Numbered from the stretch's first letter, positions 50,794 to 60,631 are shown. The stretch: DNA of 64,000 bases from an uncultured Bacteriovorax sp. (GCA_946481315.1 CAMLMH010000001.1:310001-374000); one strand, 5' to 3'. The notes: a model not told the origin generated them from the sequence alone. Numbers and translations are program-made.

Positions 50794-51699
50794 ATGAAAC
50801 TATACTATCTGCTCAATTTATCCTTAATTTTTTCCTTGTTCTTAATATCCTCAGCTTTAGCCGGACCCAAATTAAATTATAAATTTCTTCAAGTGAACAA
50901 TCATAAACGTAGCTGGTGGGAATATGTTCCGGTTCAATGTGCTAACCGTCCCTGTCCTTTGCTTCTGGCGTTTCATGGTCTGGAGAATTCAGGTGACCGT
51001 CTGGATGATGTAACGGGTTTTGTGAATTTATCCGAGAAAAGAAAATTTATAATTGTCTATCCTGAATCACTGCAAAGCAAATGGTCGTCTGGAGCTGACG
51101 AATTGTCCTATGTTGATAATCTTCTGCAGGAAATAAAATCAAGAATGAAAATAGATGAACAAAAAATTTTCGCAGTTGGCTTTTCTGTCGGAGGCTCGTT
51201 TGTTTATCGTCTGGCCTGTGAACGTTCATCTGTTTTTGCCGGTATTGCCACCGTTATGGCCAATATGGAGAGTTCACTTCCGGACAGCTGTAAGCCAGAA
51301 CGTCCTGTTCCTGTTATAAACTTTGTCGGAACAGCAGACCGAATTATGCCCATGGACGGAGGAGAGATAAAAACCAATTTAGGTTTCAAAAAATTAGGAC
51401 ATGTCCTGTCGACTAATGAAACACTGAATTTCTGGATTCGTCGCAACCAGTGCAGTCCTAAACCCATTGTCGCTGATGTAAAAGATGATGATAAAAAAGA
51501 TGACACCCATGCAGTTCTTGAAAAATATGAAAACTGCAGTAAGGGCGCGAATATCTATCGATGGGTGATCGGAGATGGAGGACATGTCTGGCCTTCCCCA
51601 AGTGCTAAAACAAGAGCGTTGCAGGGAAAAGTATCGCGAGAAATTAATGCTTCTGATGAGATTCTGAATTTTCTGTTACCGATTGAGAAGAAGCACTGA
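50794..51699 (+). CDS. Secreted alpha/beta hydrolase (PHB depolymerase / LpqC-like esterase)
   Basis: A 301-residue exported esterase of the polyhydroxybutyrate-depolymerase-like family. Signal peptide (residues 1-23) ends SALAG. The oxyanion region is LLLAFHGLENSG (about 56-67), the nucleophile S131 sits in GFSVGG, the acid D182 in GTADRIMP, and H264 in DGGHVWP. Several Cys suggest disulphides. It has a 20-residue Asp/Lys-rich insert after 225. Possible substrates are feruloyl esters, acetylated glycans or lipids; the family does not settle this. Ribosome-binding site AGAGGA. The 3' end overlaps the rhomboid gene by 56 bases. Confidence 0.88.
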   Translation: MKLYYLLNLSLIFSLFLISSALAGPKLNYKFLQVNNHKRSWWEYVPVQCANRPCPLLLAFHGLENSGDRLDDVTGFVNLSEKRKFIIVYPESLQSKWSSGADELSYVDNLLQEIKSRMKIDEQKIFAVGFSVGGSFVYRLACERSSVFAGIATVMANMESSLPDSCKPERPVPVINFVGTADRIMPMDGGEIKTNLGFKKLGHVLSTNETLNFWIRRNQCSPKPIVADVKDDDKKDDTHAVLEKYENCSKGANIYRWVIGDGGHVWPSPSAKTRALQGKVSREINASDEILNFLLPIEKKH

Positions 51700-52372
51700 A
51701 CTCCTCGTCAAATCCTGGCTCATCTTGCTCAGGAAAATATTCATATCGGTCGGCTGCTCTGATGAATTTTCTGAAAAGCAGATAATAAATCACTCCTGAT
51801 AAAAATCCCGTTAAAGCTCCTGCGAAATGACTTAAGTGACTTACTTCCGGACGGAAAGCCTCAGGTGTGAAAAGGATTAAAGCAATGGCAGTTGATTTGA
51901 TCAATCGCCGGTAAAGATTCTCTCTAAGATCAATAAGGAATGAGAGCGTGATCCAGCACGCCCCCATCCAGTATACTACTCCGGACACGCCGATTAGGCC
52001 TGTCTGAGGGGGGAGAGTAGTTAACACAAATAGATTAATAATGCCGCCCATGAAAAAGCCCATAAAAGGAAAAAGGATTAAGCTGAAGGTATTGGTGAAG
52101 AAATAGGCGAAGGGAATAAAAAGAAAGAGATTACTTAACAGATGGGGCATGTCTCCATGGGCAAAAAGAGTCGTCCACAATTTCCAGAATTGTTGTTGTT
52201 TAAAAACAGACTGATAATCAGCGGCCATCCATGATTCACTTCCTATCAGCCCGTTAAGATAAATGGTCGTCCCTGTAACAAGCAGGCTGATGAGGATGAG
52301 CACAGGAAGCATTCCCCGCTTGTTTTGTTTCAGAGTCAGAAAATTTTGAATCATCACTGTCTTTGCTTCCAT
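51644..52372 (-). CDS. Rhomboid family intramembrane serine protease
   Basis: A 242-residue membrane protein with about six helices. The catalytic Ser is S130 in GVSG (GLIGVSGVVYW), and the His is H182 in HLSHFAGALTGF. The HGDMPHLLSNLF segment near residue 72-83 resembles the His/Asn element of the family's second helix (H-x-x-H-L-x-x-N). The hydrophilic tail after residue 210 carries acidic and Ser residues. Substrate is unknown. The gene overlaps the convergent esterase gene by 56 bases. Confidence 0.9.
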   Translation of the reverse strand: MEAKTVMIQNFLTLKQNKRGMLPVLILISLLVTGTTIYLNGLIGSESWMAADYQSVFKQQQFWKLWTTLFAHGDMPHLLSNLFLFIPFAYFFTNTFSLILFPFMGFFMGGIINLFVLTTLPPQTGLIGVSGVVYWMGACWITLSFLIDLRENLYRRLIKSTAIALILFTPEAFRPEVSHLSHFAGALTGFLSGVIYYLLFRKFIRAADRYEYFPEQDEPGFDEEFSASSQSVTENSESHQKH

Positions 52373-52547
52373 GGTTTAAAGATGGTGACGAAAAAAACCA
52401 CTGCAAGGGTGGGGGAAGAAATTATTTCAATGGTACATAAGAAGTAACTAACGCAAGGAGAGTTAACTGAATTCAGCGTCATTAAAAAACATCTCAACTT
52501 ATGGAAATGGTAAGAGTAGGATTAAGTGATAATAAAAAGGAGTTTCT

Positions 52548-54146
52548 ATGAAATCATTAATTTTTGCAGTTATTGCTGCCGGTGTGCTGAACAATCCGGC
52601 ATACTCAAAAACTCTGGTTAATTGTTCTGAAGCATCACCTGCCTCTTTTAATCCTCAGGTTGTCACAGATGCTCCTTCTTATAATGCTTCTGCTATCACC
52701 ATTTACAATCGCTTGCTGAGGTTTGAACTGGGTACTACCAGAATGATTCCCTCGCTGGCCACTTCTTACGAAATATCTAAAGATGGCCTCACTTATACTT
52801 TTAAATTAAGAAAGGGGGTAAAGTTTCATACGACTGCATACTTTAAACCCAGCCGGGACTTCAATGCCGAAGATGTACTCTTTTCATTCAACCGGCAAAG
52901 ACAAAAAGACCATCCTTTCTATTCAGTCAGTGGCGGTGTCTATACTCAGTATGAGAACAACATCAAAGACAATATATCCGATATAAAGGCCCTTGATCCC
53001 TATACTGTTCAGATCACACTAAAAGAAGTGCAGGCTCCGTTTCTTGCTTATATCGCCGGAAATTATATGAGTATTCTCAGTGCTGAATACGGACAGAAGT
53101 TGCAGGCTGAAAATCGTAAACAGGATATGGATCAGTTCCCCGTCGGGACCGGGCCCTTTGTTTTTGTCTCTTACGCAAAAGACAGTGCCGTTCGGTATAA
53201 GTCTCATGATGAATACTGGGGCAAGTCATCATATAAAGGAAATCCGAAAAATAAAATCGACAAGCTGATTTTTGCCATCACGCCCGATCAGACTGTACGC
53301 TATCAAAAACTAAAAGCGGGAGAATGCCATTTTGTTACTTTGCCGGCAATTTCCGAACTGGATAATATGCGGGCGAATCCTGCAGTAACTGTCATTAGTC
53401 AGGAAGGATTAAACGTAGGTTATCTCGCCATGAATGTAACGAAAGCGCCATTTGATAATGTGCTTGTTCGCCAGGCAATTAATCATGCTCTTAATCGAAA
53501 GTTTTATCTGGAAGCGATTTACCGGGGCACAGGAATCATTGCAAGTAATCCAGTGCCTCCCGCTTTATGGTCATATGATAAAAATCTGCCGGATTATGAA
53601 TACAATGTCGAAAAAGCTAAAGAATTGATGAAAAAAGCGGGGTACTCTTCTGGCTTTGAAACTGAAATGTGGACGTTGCCAGTTACAAGACCATACAATC
53701 CGGATGGAAAAAAAATGGGTGAACTGATGCAGGCCGATCTGGCTAAAATTGGAATTAAAGTTCGTCTGGTCAGTTTTGACTGGCAAACATTTTTAAAAAA
53801 GTCCCGCTCTGGTGAACAATCGATGCTTCAGTTTGGCTGGACTGGTAATAATGACCCCGACACATTCCTTAATGATTTGCTAAGTTGTGCCAGCGTGGAG
53901 TCGGGAAATAATACCGCAAGATGGTGCGACAAAGAGTTTAATGAATTGGTAACTCTGGCCCGCAAGACGACTGATCAAAAGAAGCGAACTGAGCTGTATA
54001 AAAAGGCCCAGCGTCGTTTTAAACAGCAGGCTCCATGGGTTACCCTGGCCCACGCCAAAGTCTTCAGGGTTATGGATAAAAAACTAAAGAATTTTAAAAT
54101 TGATCCATTTGGCTATGACTATTTCGATCAGGTAGAACTACAATAA
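52548..54146 (+). CDS. Extracellular peptide-binding protein of an ABC importer (SBP family 5)
   Basis: A 532-residue periplasmic binding protein, DppA/SapA/OppA-like. The signal peptide is MKSLIFAVIAAGVLNNPAYSKT. The family signature lies near residues 20-100, with LVNCSEASPASFNPQ, PSLATSYEISKDGLTYTFKLRKGVKFH and NAEDVLFSFNR. Near residue 290 is RQAINHALNRKFYLEAIY, the peptide-clasp region, and NPVPPALWSYDKNLPDYEYN follows. AAGGAG precedes the ATG. The permease and ATPase genes are not here, so it is an orphan binding protein. DppA-like proteins bind dipeptides or haem. Confidence 0.94.
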   Translation: MKSLIFAVIAAGVLNNPAYSKTLVNCSEASPASFNPQVVTDAPSYNASAITIYNRLLRFELGTTRMIPSLATSYEISKDGLTYTFKLRKGVKFHTTAYFKPSRDFNAEDVLFSFNRQRQKDHPFYSVSGGVYTQYENNIKDNISDIKALDPYTVQITLKEVQAPFLAYIAGNYMSILSAEYGQKLQAENRKQDMDQFPVGTGPFVFVSYAKDSAVRYKSHDEYWGKSSYKGNPKNKIDKLIFAITPDQTVRYQKLKAGECHFVTLPAISELDNMRANPAVTVISQEGLNVGYLAMNVTKAPFDNVLVRQAINHALNRKFYLEAIYRGTGIIASNPVPPALWSYDKNLPDYEYNVEKAKELMKKAGYSSGFETEMWTLPVTRPYNPDGKKMGELMQADLAKIGIKVRLVSFDWQTFLKKSRSGEQSMLQFGWTGNNDPDTFLNDLLSCASVESGNNTARWCDKEFNELVTLARKTTDQKKRTELYKKAQRRFKQQAPWVTLAHAKVFRVMDKKLKNFKIDPFGYDYFDQVELQ

Positions 54147-54165
54147 TTTAAACACGGAGGATTAT

Positions 54166-54450
54166 ATGAAAAAAATGCTAGCAGCTGTCGCACTTCTCTC
54201 TTCATTCACGGTGATGGCCCAGGAGCCATCAGTTAGAATTACTTCTTACACATACGTCAATCAGGAAAGAAAACTGGCTGAACTTTGCGGAGTCGTCTCT
54301 AACATGACTAAGACACCAACTCACGTTCAGGTTACTGTTGATTACAACAGCAGTAAGCCGGCCAACTATAATACACTTGTCGGACCGGATGGGCGATTCT
54401 GCACAGTTGTAGTGACTTATTATGGTACAGCTACCGCACGCACTTTTTAA
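54166..54450 (+). CDS. Small secreted protein of unknown function
   Basis: A 94-residue exported protein. Signal peptide MKKMLAAVALLSSFTVMAQ; the mature 75 residues are beta-rich with two Cys (AELCGVV, RFCTVVV) probably paired. ACGGAGG lies before the ATG. It follows the peptide-binding protein by 19 bases and may share its transcript. No family recognised. Confidence 0.68.
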   Translation: MKKMLAAVALLSSFTVMAQEPSVRITSYTYVNQERKLAELCGVVSNMTKTPTHVQVTVDYNSSKPANYNTLVGPDGRFCTVVVTYYGTATARTF

Positions 54451-54462
54451 TACCTTTTGACA

Positions 54463-54750
54463 ATGAGGACGATAGTCGTCAAAAAATCTATGATTGCAAA
54501 AATCCTGGGTGTTGAGGCTATCGTTCTTTATCCTTTTATATTCTGTCGTTCATCTTCGCCATCCTCCCGATTAATCACCCATGAGCTGGTTCATATCGAA
54601 CAAATTAAGAGACATGGCGTTTTATGCTTCTACTGGCTTTACCTTAAAGAATATTTTCACCTTCGGACTAAGAGAATGTCTCATTACGAAGCCTATTCAT
54701 CCATTAGTTTTGAAAAAGAAGCCCGTGAAAGGGAAAAGCATATTGGATAA
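54463..54750 (+). CDS. Small protein with a HExxH metal-binding motif
   Basis: A 95-residue protein with an HELVH motif followed by IEQIKRHG (about residues 46-57), like the small putative zinc peptidase family seen in many bacteria. An aromatic WLYLKEYFHL and a C-terminal SHYEAYSSISFEKEARE follow, where the Glu could be the third zinc ligand. No signal peptide is obvious; an N-terminal hydrophobic stretch (ILGVEAIVLYPFIF) may be a membrane anchor. No clear ribosome-binding site is seen, and the ATG at 54490 is an alternative start. Peptidase activity is unproven. Confidence 0.62.
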   Translation: MRTIVVKKSMIAKILGVEAIVLYPFIFCRSSSPSSRLITHELVHIEQIKRHGVLCFYWLYLKEYFHLRTKRMSHYEAYSSISFEKEAREREKHIG

Positions 54751-54801
54751 TCTAATCATCTCAGCTAAAGTTTAGTTATTCTCTTAAGGACCCGGCAGTA
54801 A

Positions 54802-57144
54802 ATGAATGAGTTTCATTTCCCCATTGATCGTATAAAAAATGAAATTCTGGACAAGATTCAGGCGAATGATTTTCTCATTATAAAATCCACACCCGGCTCG
54901 GGAAAAACCACACGCGTACCAATATTTCTACGCGAAAAATATAAGAAGAAAATCTATATTCTGGAACCAAGAAAGCTGGCAGCAAAACTAGCAGCTCAAT
55001 ATGTAGCCAAAGGTATCGGAGAACAATCTGGTCGTTCCGTGGGACATATCTTTCGTTATGAAAATAATACATCTCCGGAAACGCAGATCATTTTTCTGAC
55101 AGAAGGTACTTTCGTCCGGCTGCTCACTGAGAATAAAAATCTAAAAGACACCGATGTGATTATTCTTGATGAATTTCATGAACGGCATTATCAGACCGAC
55201 GTGGCCTTAAGTTTTTTGCTGGAAATAAAGAAACAAAATCCGGCCCTAAAAATAATTATCATGAGTGCAACGCTGGAGCTTTCTGAACTTGAAAATTTAC
55301 TTAAGGAAAGGGTCTCCTCACTGGAACTCAATGAAAGAAAACACCAGCTTAAAGTGGAGTATTTGCCGAATAATACCCTGGTCCTGAAAGATCCGCTGGA
55401 GAAAAAAATTCTCAATGCTTTATCAGATAACTGGCACAGACCAGGTCATGTCCTCATCTTTTTACCGGGAATGGCAGAAATCAGAAAATGTGAGGATCTT
55501 ATTACCGGAAAATTTCAAGCAGATATTGTTATTTTGCATAGTGAAGTGGCGGGTCTGGAAATTGATCAGACTTATTATGATCTTACTAAAAGAAAAATCA
55601 TCTTATCCACCAATATTGCAGAAAGTTCAGTAACAATTCCCGGTGTGCGTACGGTGATCGATTCTGGTTTGCACCGAACGAGTGATCTCAACGTTGTTAC
55701 CCGCCTGCCGCAGGTATCATTGCAGAAGATCAGTCAGTCATCGGCTATTCAAAGAGCAAACCGTGCTTCCCGGGAAGATGATGGTCTGGCAATCAGACTT
55801 TATGCAGAACTTGATTATCTGGGACGACCAGCCTACGACTCACCGGAAATAAACCGGGTTGATCTCTCAGAACTCATTATGACCGCTTCCGATTTGTTCG
55901 GGAAGAGTCCTTCCGAAATGAGCTTCGTCACGCCATTAAATAGCAGAGAACTTAAGCGAGCTGAAGATTTTCTGGAAGATACAGGACAGATAAAAAATAA
56001 GAATCTTACTGAAGAGGGAAGAAGAAATGCCCGCACCCCATTTCATCCCCGTATCGCCAGAATACTTTCAGCGGCCGCTAATGCAGATGAGCAATGCTTC
56101 TCAAAAGTGATCCGGTATCTTGCAGACATGGCTGAACCCAGAAGGCCAGATCGTTTTATGGGACTGGCCAGAAAGTTTTTTAAGGCTTCCGGCAAAGAAA
56201 GTCTGGATGTTGAGAAGTGTATATTGTTTGGTTATTTTGACCAGCTGGCAAAGTTACAGAACCGTCATCAACTTATTCACAACAACGGTGAAGTTTACAC
56301 AATCGCTGAATCTGTTCGCGATGAAGTACATCCTGAGCATTCCTTATGGTTGATATTGGGACTGGATAACCGCAATCAGGTGACACGTCTGATTCCGGTA
56401 GAAGAAGAATGGTTATATGATTTACCGTCATTCCCGATAAAAGAAGAAGAGACTTTCGAGTTTGACGTCAAAACACTCAGGCTGAAAGTAGAACGACTAA
56501 CAAAAGTTGGTTCAATTGTTTTAGGCAGAGAAAAGATTCAGAGAAATAATTTTTCTCCTGCCGCTTTGGATTTTGCATCCCGAAAAATAAGCGAAGAATT
56601 TACAGCCTCTTTAAACAAATCAGATTATGTCCGGCTGCAATTTCTGGAGAAGTATTCAGATAAAAAAATTCATGAATTTGACAGCAATGGCTGGCTTAAA
56701 GACCAGATGAGCTTTTTATTAAATGATTCTGGCCATACTCTGGAATCAGTTAAAGAAAATTATATTATAGAATTATTTCATTTTCTCAATACGACCGGCG
56801 AGTTTGATTTGAGTCGTGATTTACCATTGCACTTGCAGCTGCATGACAAAAGAAAGGTTCCTCTTCATTATGACTTGTCCAATGGAATCCATTGTGAATC
56901 TTATTTGCAGGATTTCTATGGCCTTTCCGATGCACCGGCAATTCTGAAAGGACGGGAAAAGATAAAGATTCACCTGCTGGGACCACACAAAAGAGCATTG
57001 CAGGTCACGCAGGACTTGAGAAACTTCTGGACCAAGACGTATAAAGAGCTGGTAAAAGAATTAAAAAGGGACTACCCGAGACATTACTGGCCAGACAATC
57101 CCGAAAGTGCGAAGCCTGTTTTGTTGCTGCGAAATGTTCAGTGA
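54802..57144 (+). CDS. hrpB: ATP-dependent helicase HrpB
   Basis: A 780-residue DExH RNA helicase-like protein. Motif I is STPGSGKTT (about 29-37), motif II DEFHERH (DEFH variant of DEAH), motif III SATLE, motif IV near VLIFLPGMAEI, motif V STNIAESSVTIPGV and motif VI QRANRASRE. The C-terminus has a DUF/HrpB-specific region. Residues NPESAKP near the end resemble the conserved PRHYWPDNP of HrpB. Length is usual for the family (about 800). Function in RNA metabolism is little known. AAGGA precedes the ATG. Confidence 0.9.
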   Translation: MNEFHFPIDRIKNEILDKIQANDFLIIKSTPGSGKTTRVPIFLREKYKKKIYILEPRKLAAKLAAQYVAKGIGEQSGRSVGHIFRYENNTSPETQIIFLTEGTFVRLLTENKNLKDTDVIILDEFHERHYQTDVALSFLLEIKKQNPALKIIIMSATLELSELENLLKERVSSLELNERKHQLKVEYLPNNTLVLKDPLEKKILNALSDNWHRPGHVLIFLPGMAEIRKCEDLITGKFQADIVILHSEVAGLEIDQTYYDLTKRKIILSTNIAESSVTIPGVRTVIDSGLHRTSDLNVVTRLPQVSLQKISQSSAIQRANRASREDDGLAIRLYAELDYLGRPAYDSPEINRVDLSELIMTASDLFGKSPSEMSFVTPLNSRELKRAEDFLEDTGQIKNKNLTEEGRRNARTPFHPRIARILSAAANADEQCFSKVIRYLADMAEPRRPDRFMGLARKFFKASGKESLDVEKCILFGYFDQLAKLQNRHQLIHNNGEVYTIAESVRDEVHPEHSLWLILGLDNRNQVTRLIPVEEEWLYDLPSFPIKEEETFEFDVKTLRLKVERLTKVGSIVLGREKIQRNNFSPAALDFASRKISEEFTASLNKSDYVRLQFLEKYSDKKIHEFDSNGWLKDQMSFLLNDSGHTLESVKENYIIELFHFLNTTGEFDLSRDLPLHLQLHDKRKVPLHYDLSNGIHCESYLQDFYGLSDAPAILKGREKIKIHLLGPHKRALQVTQDLRNFWTKTYKELVKELKRDYPRHYWPDNPESAKPVLLLRNVQ

Positions 57145-57305
57145 TTTATCTTGCATTCAATTGAAATCACTTTGCTCGTTCAAAAGTTACCAGAATAGTA
57201 GCTTATTATTTTCTTAAAACATGAGGAAGATTTCACACTTCAGAATAAGTTATTCCAGTAAAATTAATCCTGACTTCTAATAGTTAACTTTGCTTATCAA
57301 AACTT

Positions 57306-59312
57306 ATGAAAACGTCCGATTTATTAGAAAAAGAATCTGAAAGACTGGAAACCGTCAGAGGACTTAACTTACTGGATAGCACACCAGAGGGAGCTTACGA
57401 CGACATCGTTTTTCTTGCCAGCCAGATATTCCAGACGCCGGTCGCTTTCATTTCTCTAATTGATGAAAAACGCCAATGGTTTAAAGCCCAGGTTGGTCTT
57501 AATCTCACCGAAGTTTCGAGAGACGATTCTTTTTGCTCGCATACTCTTTTTGAAAAAGAAGTATTAGTCGTAAAAGACACTTTAAAAGATGCCCGGTTTT
57601 CCGAAAATAAGTATGTAATTAATTCTCCCCATATACGTTTTTATGCCGGAGTTGCGATTTTGGCTCCGGATAACCAGCATCCAGTGGGTACTATTTGTGT
57701 TATCGATTTCCTTCCCCGGGAAATTACAGCTGATCAGATACAGACTTTAAAGAAGCTCTCAGGTCAAATTACCCGATTACTTGAACTCCAAGTTGAAAAT
57801 AAAAAAATTAAAGAAACGTATGCAAGTTTAAAAGAGCAAAGCAACCATCTGTTTAAAGCTCAGCAGCAACTTATGTTTGAGCAAAAAAATTTAAGCCAGG
57901 TTTTGAATGCTCTCGACAATATGGCCATTGTTTCAATAACAGACCTCAGTGGAAAGATCATTCATGCAAATGAAAATTTTTGTCAAATCAGCGGTTATGC
58001 ACAACATGAGTTACTCGGAGTCAATCATCGTATTGTAAAATCCGGACTGCATGATGATACATTTTTTGCACAAATGTGGAGACAGATCTCAAGTGGGAAT
58101 ACCTGGTCGGGGGAAATTAAAAATCGTAAGAAAAACGGTGACATTTATTCTGTTTATTCACTGATTACGCCAATGTTTGATGAGCGAGGAAAAATAAGCT
58201 GTTATTTCTCAGTACGCTTCGATATCTCAAAGCAAAAAGAACTTGAAGATCAATTGTTAGAAGCTCAGAAGATTTCCCGTCTGGGCAGCTGGAAGCTTGA
58301 TCTTAAAACACATGAACAATTTTGGTCTCAGGAACATTATAATATTTGTGAGATAGCGGGACCTAAGCCAGCGCATGAGTTGTATAATATTTATCGTTCT
58401 ATGATACATAAAGATGATCTTCCAGAGCTGGAAAGACAACTTGATTCGGTTAATGCCGGTGAAGATAATTTTTTATATAATCACCGTCTGGTCATCGGAA
58501 ACAAGATTAAATATGTTCAATCTGTCGCTAAAATTACCCGCGATGCTAATGGTGAGGCGATTTATCTGAGTGGCACTTGCAGAGATCGGACGAAAGAATA
58601 TGAAGCAGAAAAAAAATTAGAACTGGAAAAAGCTAAATCTCTTCAGAATGCAAAACTGGCTTCGATTGGAGAAATGTCAGCCGGCATTGCTCATGAAATA
58701 AATAATCCTTTGACAGTGATTTCATCTGCGCTGTCGACGATGAAGCGACATCAATTGGATCAGGATATGCGGAATAAACGTCTGGATATGATGATTAAAG
58801 CAGCCAACCGGATCGAAAAAATTGTAAGTGGCTTACGCAAGTTTACCCGTAATAATCATCGACATGAACTCAATGAATTTAAAATGGCAGATCTGATTGA
58901 AGAATCCATGGTGTTCATCAATATTAAGTCACACAATTTTCAGGTCCCTGTTACGATTGAGTTGTTACAGGATTTTAATATTCGGTGCAATAACGTGGAA
59001 ATTGAACAAGTCATCATTAACCTGGTTAATAACGCAATTGATGCTGTTAAAAACAGTGCAGATTGCTGGGTGAAAATAGAGGTGAGCCGAAATGATGAAC
59101 AGGGAATTTTACGAATTATAGATTCTGGAAAAGGAATCGATCCTGTAATGGTAGAAAAAATCTTCGATCCCTTTTATACGACTAAGCCTATAGGGGAGGG
59201 GACAGGGCTGGGGCTGCCAATTGTAAAAAATCTACTTGAACAGCATGGAGCATTTATACAAATTGATCATAACTGCGAGAATACCTGCTTTGACGTTCGT
59301 TTCCGTCTATAA
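57306..59312 (+). CDS. GAF-PAS-PAS hybrid sensor histidine kinase
   Basis: A 668-residue cytoplasmic sensor kinase. Order: GAF domain (about 20-160, with PVAFISLIDEKRQWFKAQVG), a first PAS (195-310, with ITDLSGKIIHANENFCQISGY), a second PAS (325-430, SRLGSWKLDL and ending SGTCRDRTKEYEAEK), a HisKA domain with phosphoacceptor H463 (GEMSAGIAHEINNPL), and the ATPase (about 555-668) with N-box INLVNNAIDAVKNS, G1 DSGKGID and G2 GTGLGLPIVK. No membrane segment is seen, so it senses an internal cue. No response regulator is next to it. No ribosome-binding site is apparent. Confidence 0.93.
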   Translation: MKTSDLLEKESERLETVRGLNLLDSTPEGAYDDIVFLASQIFQTPVAFISLIDEKRQWFKAQVGLNLTEVSRDDSFCSHTLFEKEVLVVKDTLKDARFSENKYVINSPHIRFYAGVAILAPDNQHPVGTICVIDFLPREITADQIQTLKKLSGQITRLLELQVENKKIKETYASLKEQSNHLFKAQQQLMFEQKNLSQVLNALDNMAIVSITDLSGKIIHANENFCQISGYAQHELLGVNHRIVKSGLHDDTFFAQMWRQISSGNTWSGEIKNRKKNGDIYSVYSLITPMFDERGKISCYFSVRFDISKQKELEDQLLEAQKISRLGSWKLDLKTHEQFWSQEHYNICEIAGPKPAHELYNIYRSMIHKDDLPELERQLDSVNAGEDNFLYNHRLVIGNKIKYVQSVAKITRDANGEAIYLSGTCRDRTKEYEAEKKLELEKAKSLQNAKLASIGEMSAGIAHEINNPLTVISSALSTMKRHQLDQDMRNKRLDMMIKAANRIEKIVSGLRKFTRNNHRHELNEFKMADLIEESMVFINIKSHNFQVPVTIELLQDFNIRCNNVEIEQVIINLVNNAIDAVKNSADCWVKIEVSRNDEQGILRIIDSGKGIDPVMVEKIFDPFYTTKPIGEGTGLGLPIVKNLLEQHGAFIQIDHNCENTCFDVRFRL

Positions 59313-59315
59313 AAA

Positions 59316-59336
59316 GGCCGGATATAATCCGGCCCG
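59316..59336 (-). terminator. Terminator of the four-span membrane protein gene
   Basis: GGCCGGAT and ATCCGGCC pair with a two-base loop. On the minus strand TTTTTAT follows directly; on the plus strand no T-run follows. It ends the gene at 59352-60203 and lies in the gap after the convergent kinase gene. Confidence 0.85.
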
Positions 59337-59351
59337 CTATGATATTTCTCT

Positions 59352-60203
59352 TTAAACAGCAGCCTGAGTTCTTCTCATGCCTGCAGTTTCTTCTCTGATG
59401 AGTGGTTTGCGGAAATTGGCAACAGAACCTAGCGCCCCGCCAGCAATTGAAACAACTGCACCTAAAACACTCAGTATAAACAGTGACCATCCGGTTGATT
59501 TAAGTGCCGTAGCAGCACCTTGTTTTGCTTCGTCTACACTTTGATCAACTCTTCCTTTCATTTGAGCGATTCGGACATCTGCTTCAGCCGGAGTGATACC
59601 TGCCTGAGCAGCCAGATAATTTTTTGCTGACTCAGCGTCACCGTTTATCAGACGGGAAGCTACACCAGTGGCCACTGTTTTTGGATCTGATCTTAAATTC
59701 AGATCACCCATGGCATCTTCTGCCCAGTTAGTAACTGTATTCGAAATGGCAGGATTATCTGCGGCTCGATTCATGCCAGAGACTACTGCACTACCGGAGC
59801 CTTTTAGCATACTGCCAACGGCTTGTCCTGCTGAGCCTATAGCACTGGCTGCCTGATACAGCAAAATACCAATGAACAAGGCAGCAATAACCAGCCCCTG
59901 AGCAGAGCCTATTCTTCCGGTTCTGAATTTGGACACTCGGGCAGCAAAATAGCTACCAAGAAAAAGGGCCAGCAGTGAAGATACTAAAAACCAGATACCC
60001 GTGAATATTCCTGCACCTCTGGCGCTGGTGTCCGCATCCATGCTGATCCCACCAACTGCGAGACCCAGGCTTAGTAAAACTACTAAGCTGAAGAAAACAA
60101 TTAATAAGCCGGCAAGAATCGCACGGCCACTGATGAGTGCATGAGGATTAAATGATTCAGATTCGAGCGGCAAATTTTCCCGATGACTATAAACGTTCGC
60201 CAT
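59352..60203 (-). CDS. Four-span membrane protein of unknown function
   Basis: A 283-residue membrane protein. Three helices lie near the N-terminus (about 27-50, 62-85 and 100-117), then a long hydrophilic, Ala/Ser-rich loop of about 110 residues, then one more helix (about 245-265). The loop has DPKTVATGVASRLINGDAESAKNYLA and QGAATALKSTG. AAGGAGAG precedes the ATG. I see no catalytic residues. It resembles the PhnA-like membrane proteins of alphaproteobacteria only in outline. Confidence 0.68.
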   Translation of the reverse strand: MANVYSHRENLPLESESFNPHALISGRAILAGLLIVFFSLVVLLSLGLAVGGISMDADTSARGAGIFTGIWFLVSSLLALFLGSYFAARVSKFRTGRIGSAQGLVIAALFIGILLYQAASAIGSAGQAVGSMLKGSGSAVVSGMNRAADNPAISNTVTNWAEDAMGDLNLRSDPKTVATGVASRLINGDAESAKNYLAAQAGITPAEADVRIAQMKGRVDQSVDEAKQGAATALKSTGWSLFILSVLGAVVSIAGGALGSVANFRKPLIREETAGMRRTQAAV

Positions 60204-60292
60204 TATTCTCTCCTTGTTAATAAAGGGACGTACTCCATAGAAGCCTATGGAATGTAGTCGAAGAGCTCAATTCGCCGGGTTTCAAGAGTGAT

Positions 60293-60631
60293 TTAATCTT
60301 CTCTGGTAAGAACCTCGAGTAATTCAATTTCAAAACTAAGATCAGAATGAGGACGAATCAGAGAACCTACCTGACGTTCACCGTAGGCTAAATGTGAAGG
60401 AACATATAGTTTGCGTTTTCCTCCTGCCTTCATTCCAATCAGGCCCTGGTCCCAGCCTTTAATGACTCTGCCTGTACCAAATACAAACTGAAACGGTTTA
60501 CCCCGATCGAGCGAAGAATCAAACATAGTTCCATCATTCAAAAAACCACTGTAGTGACAGATGACCAGTGCACCTTTAACCGTTTCTTTGCCTTCGCCAA
60601 TTTTAATATCTTCAATTTTCAACTCTTTCAC
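60293..60631 (-). CDS. FKBP-type peptidyl-prolyl isomerase
   Basis: A 112-residue single-domain cis-trans prolyl isomerase. Family features: HYSGFLNDGTMFDSSLDRGKPFQFVFGTGRVIKGWDQGL, with the aromatic pocket residues FVFG and the G-W-D element. KRKLYVPSHLAYGER and the ending SFEIELLEV follow. No signal peptide, so cytoplasmic. GTG start with AGGA upstream. A small FKBP (SlyD-less) like this assists protein folding; nothing odd. Confidence 0.95.
   Translation of the reverse strand: MKELKIEDIKIGEGKETVKGALVICHYSGFLNDGTMFDSSLDRGKPFQFVFGTGRVIKGWDQGLIGMKAGGKRKLYVPSHLAYGERQVGSLIRPHSDLSFEIELLEVLTRED

Noticed and set aside
57141..57170. Hairpin GTGATTT...AAATCAC after hrpB as a terminator
   Set aside because: The stem is AT-rich, the loop is 16 bases and no T-run follows; it may be chance.
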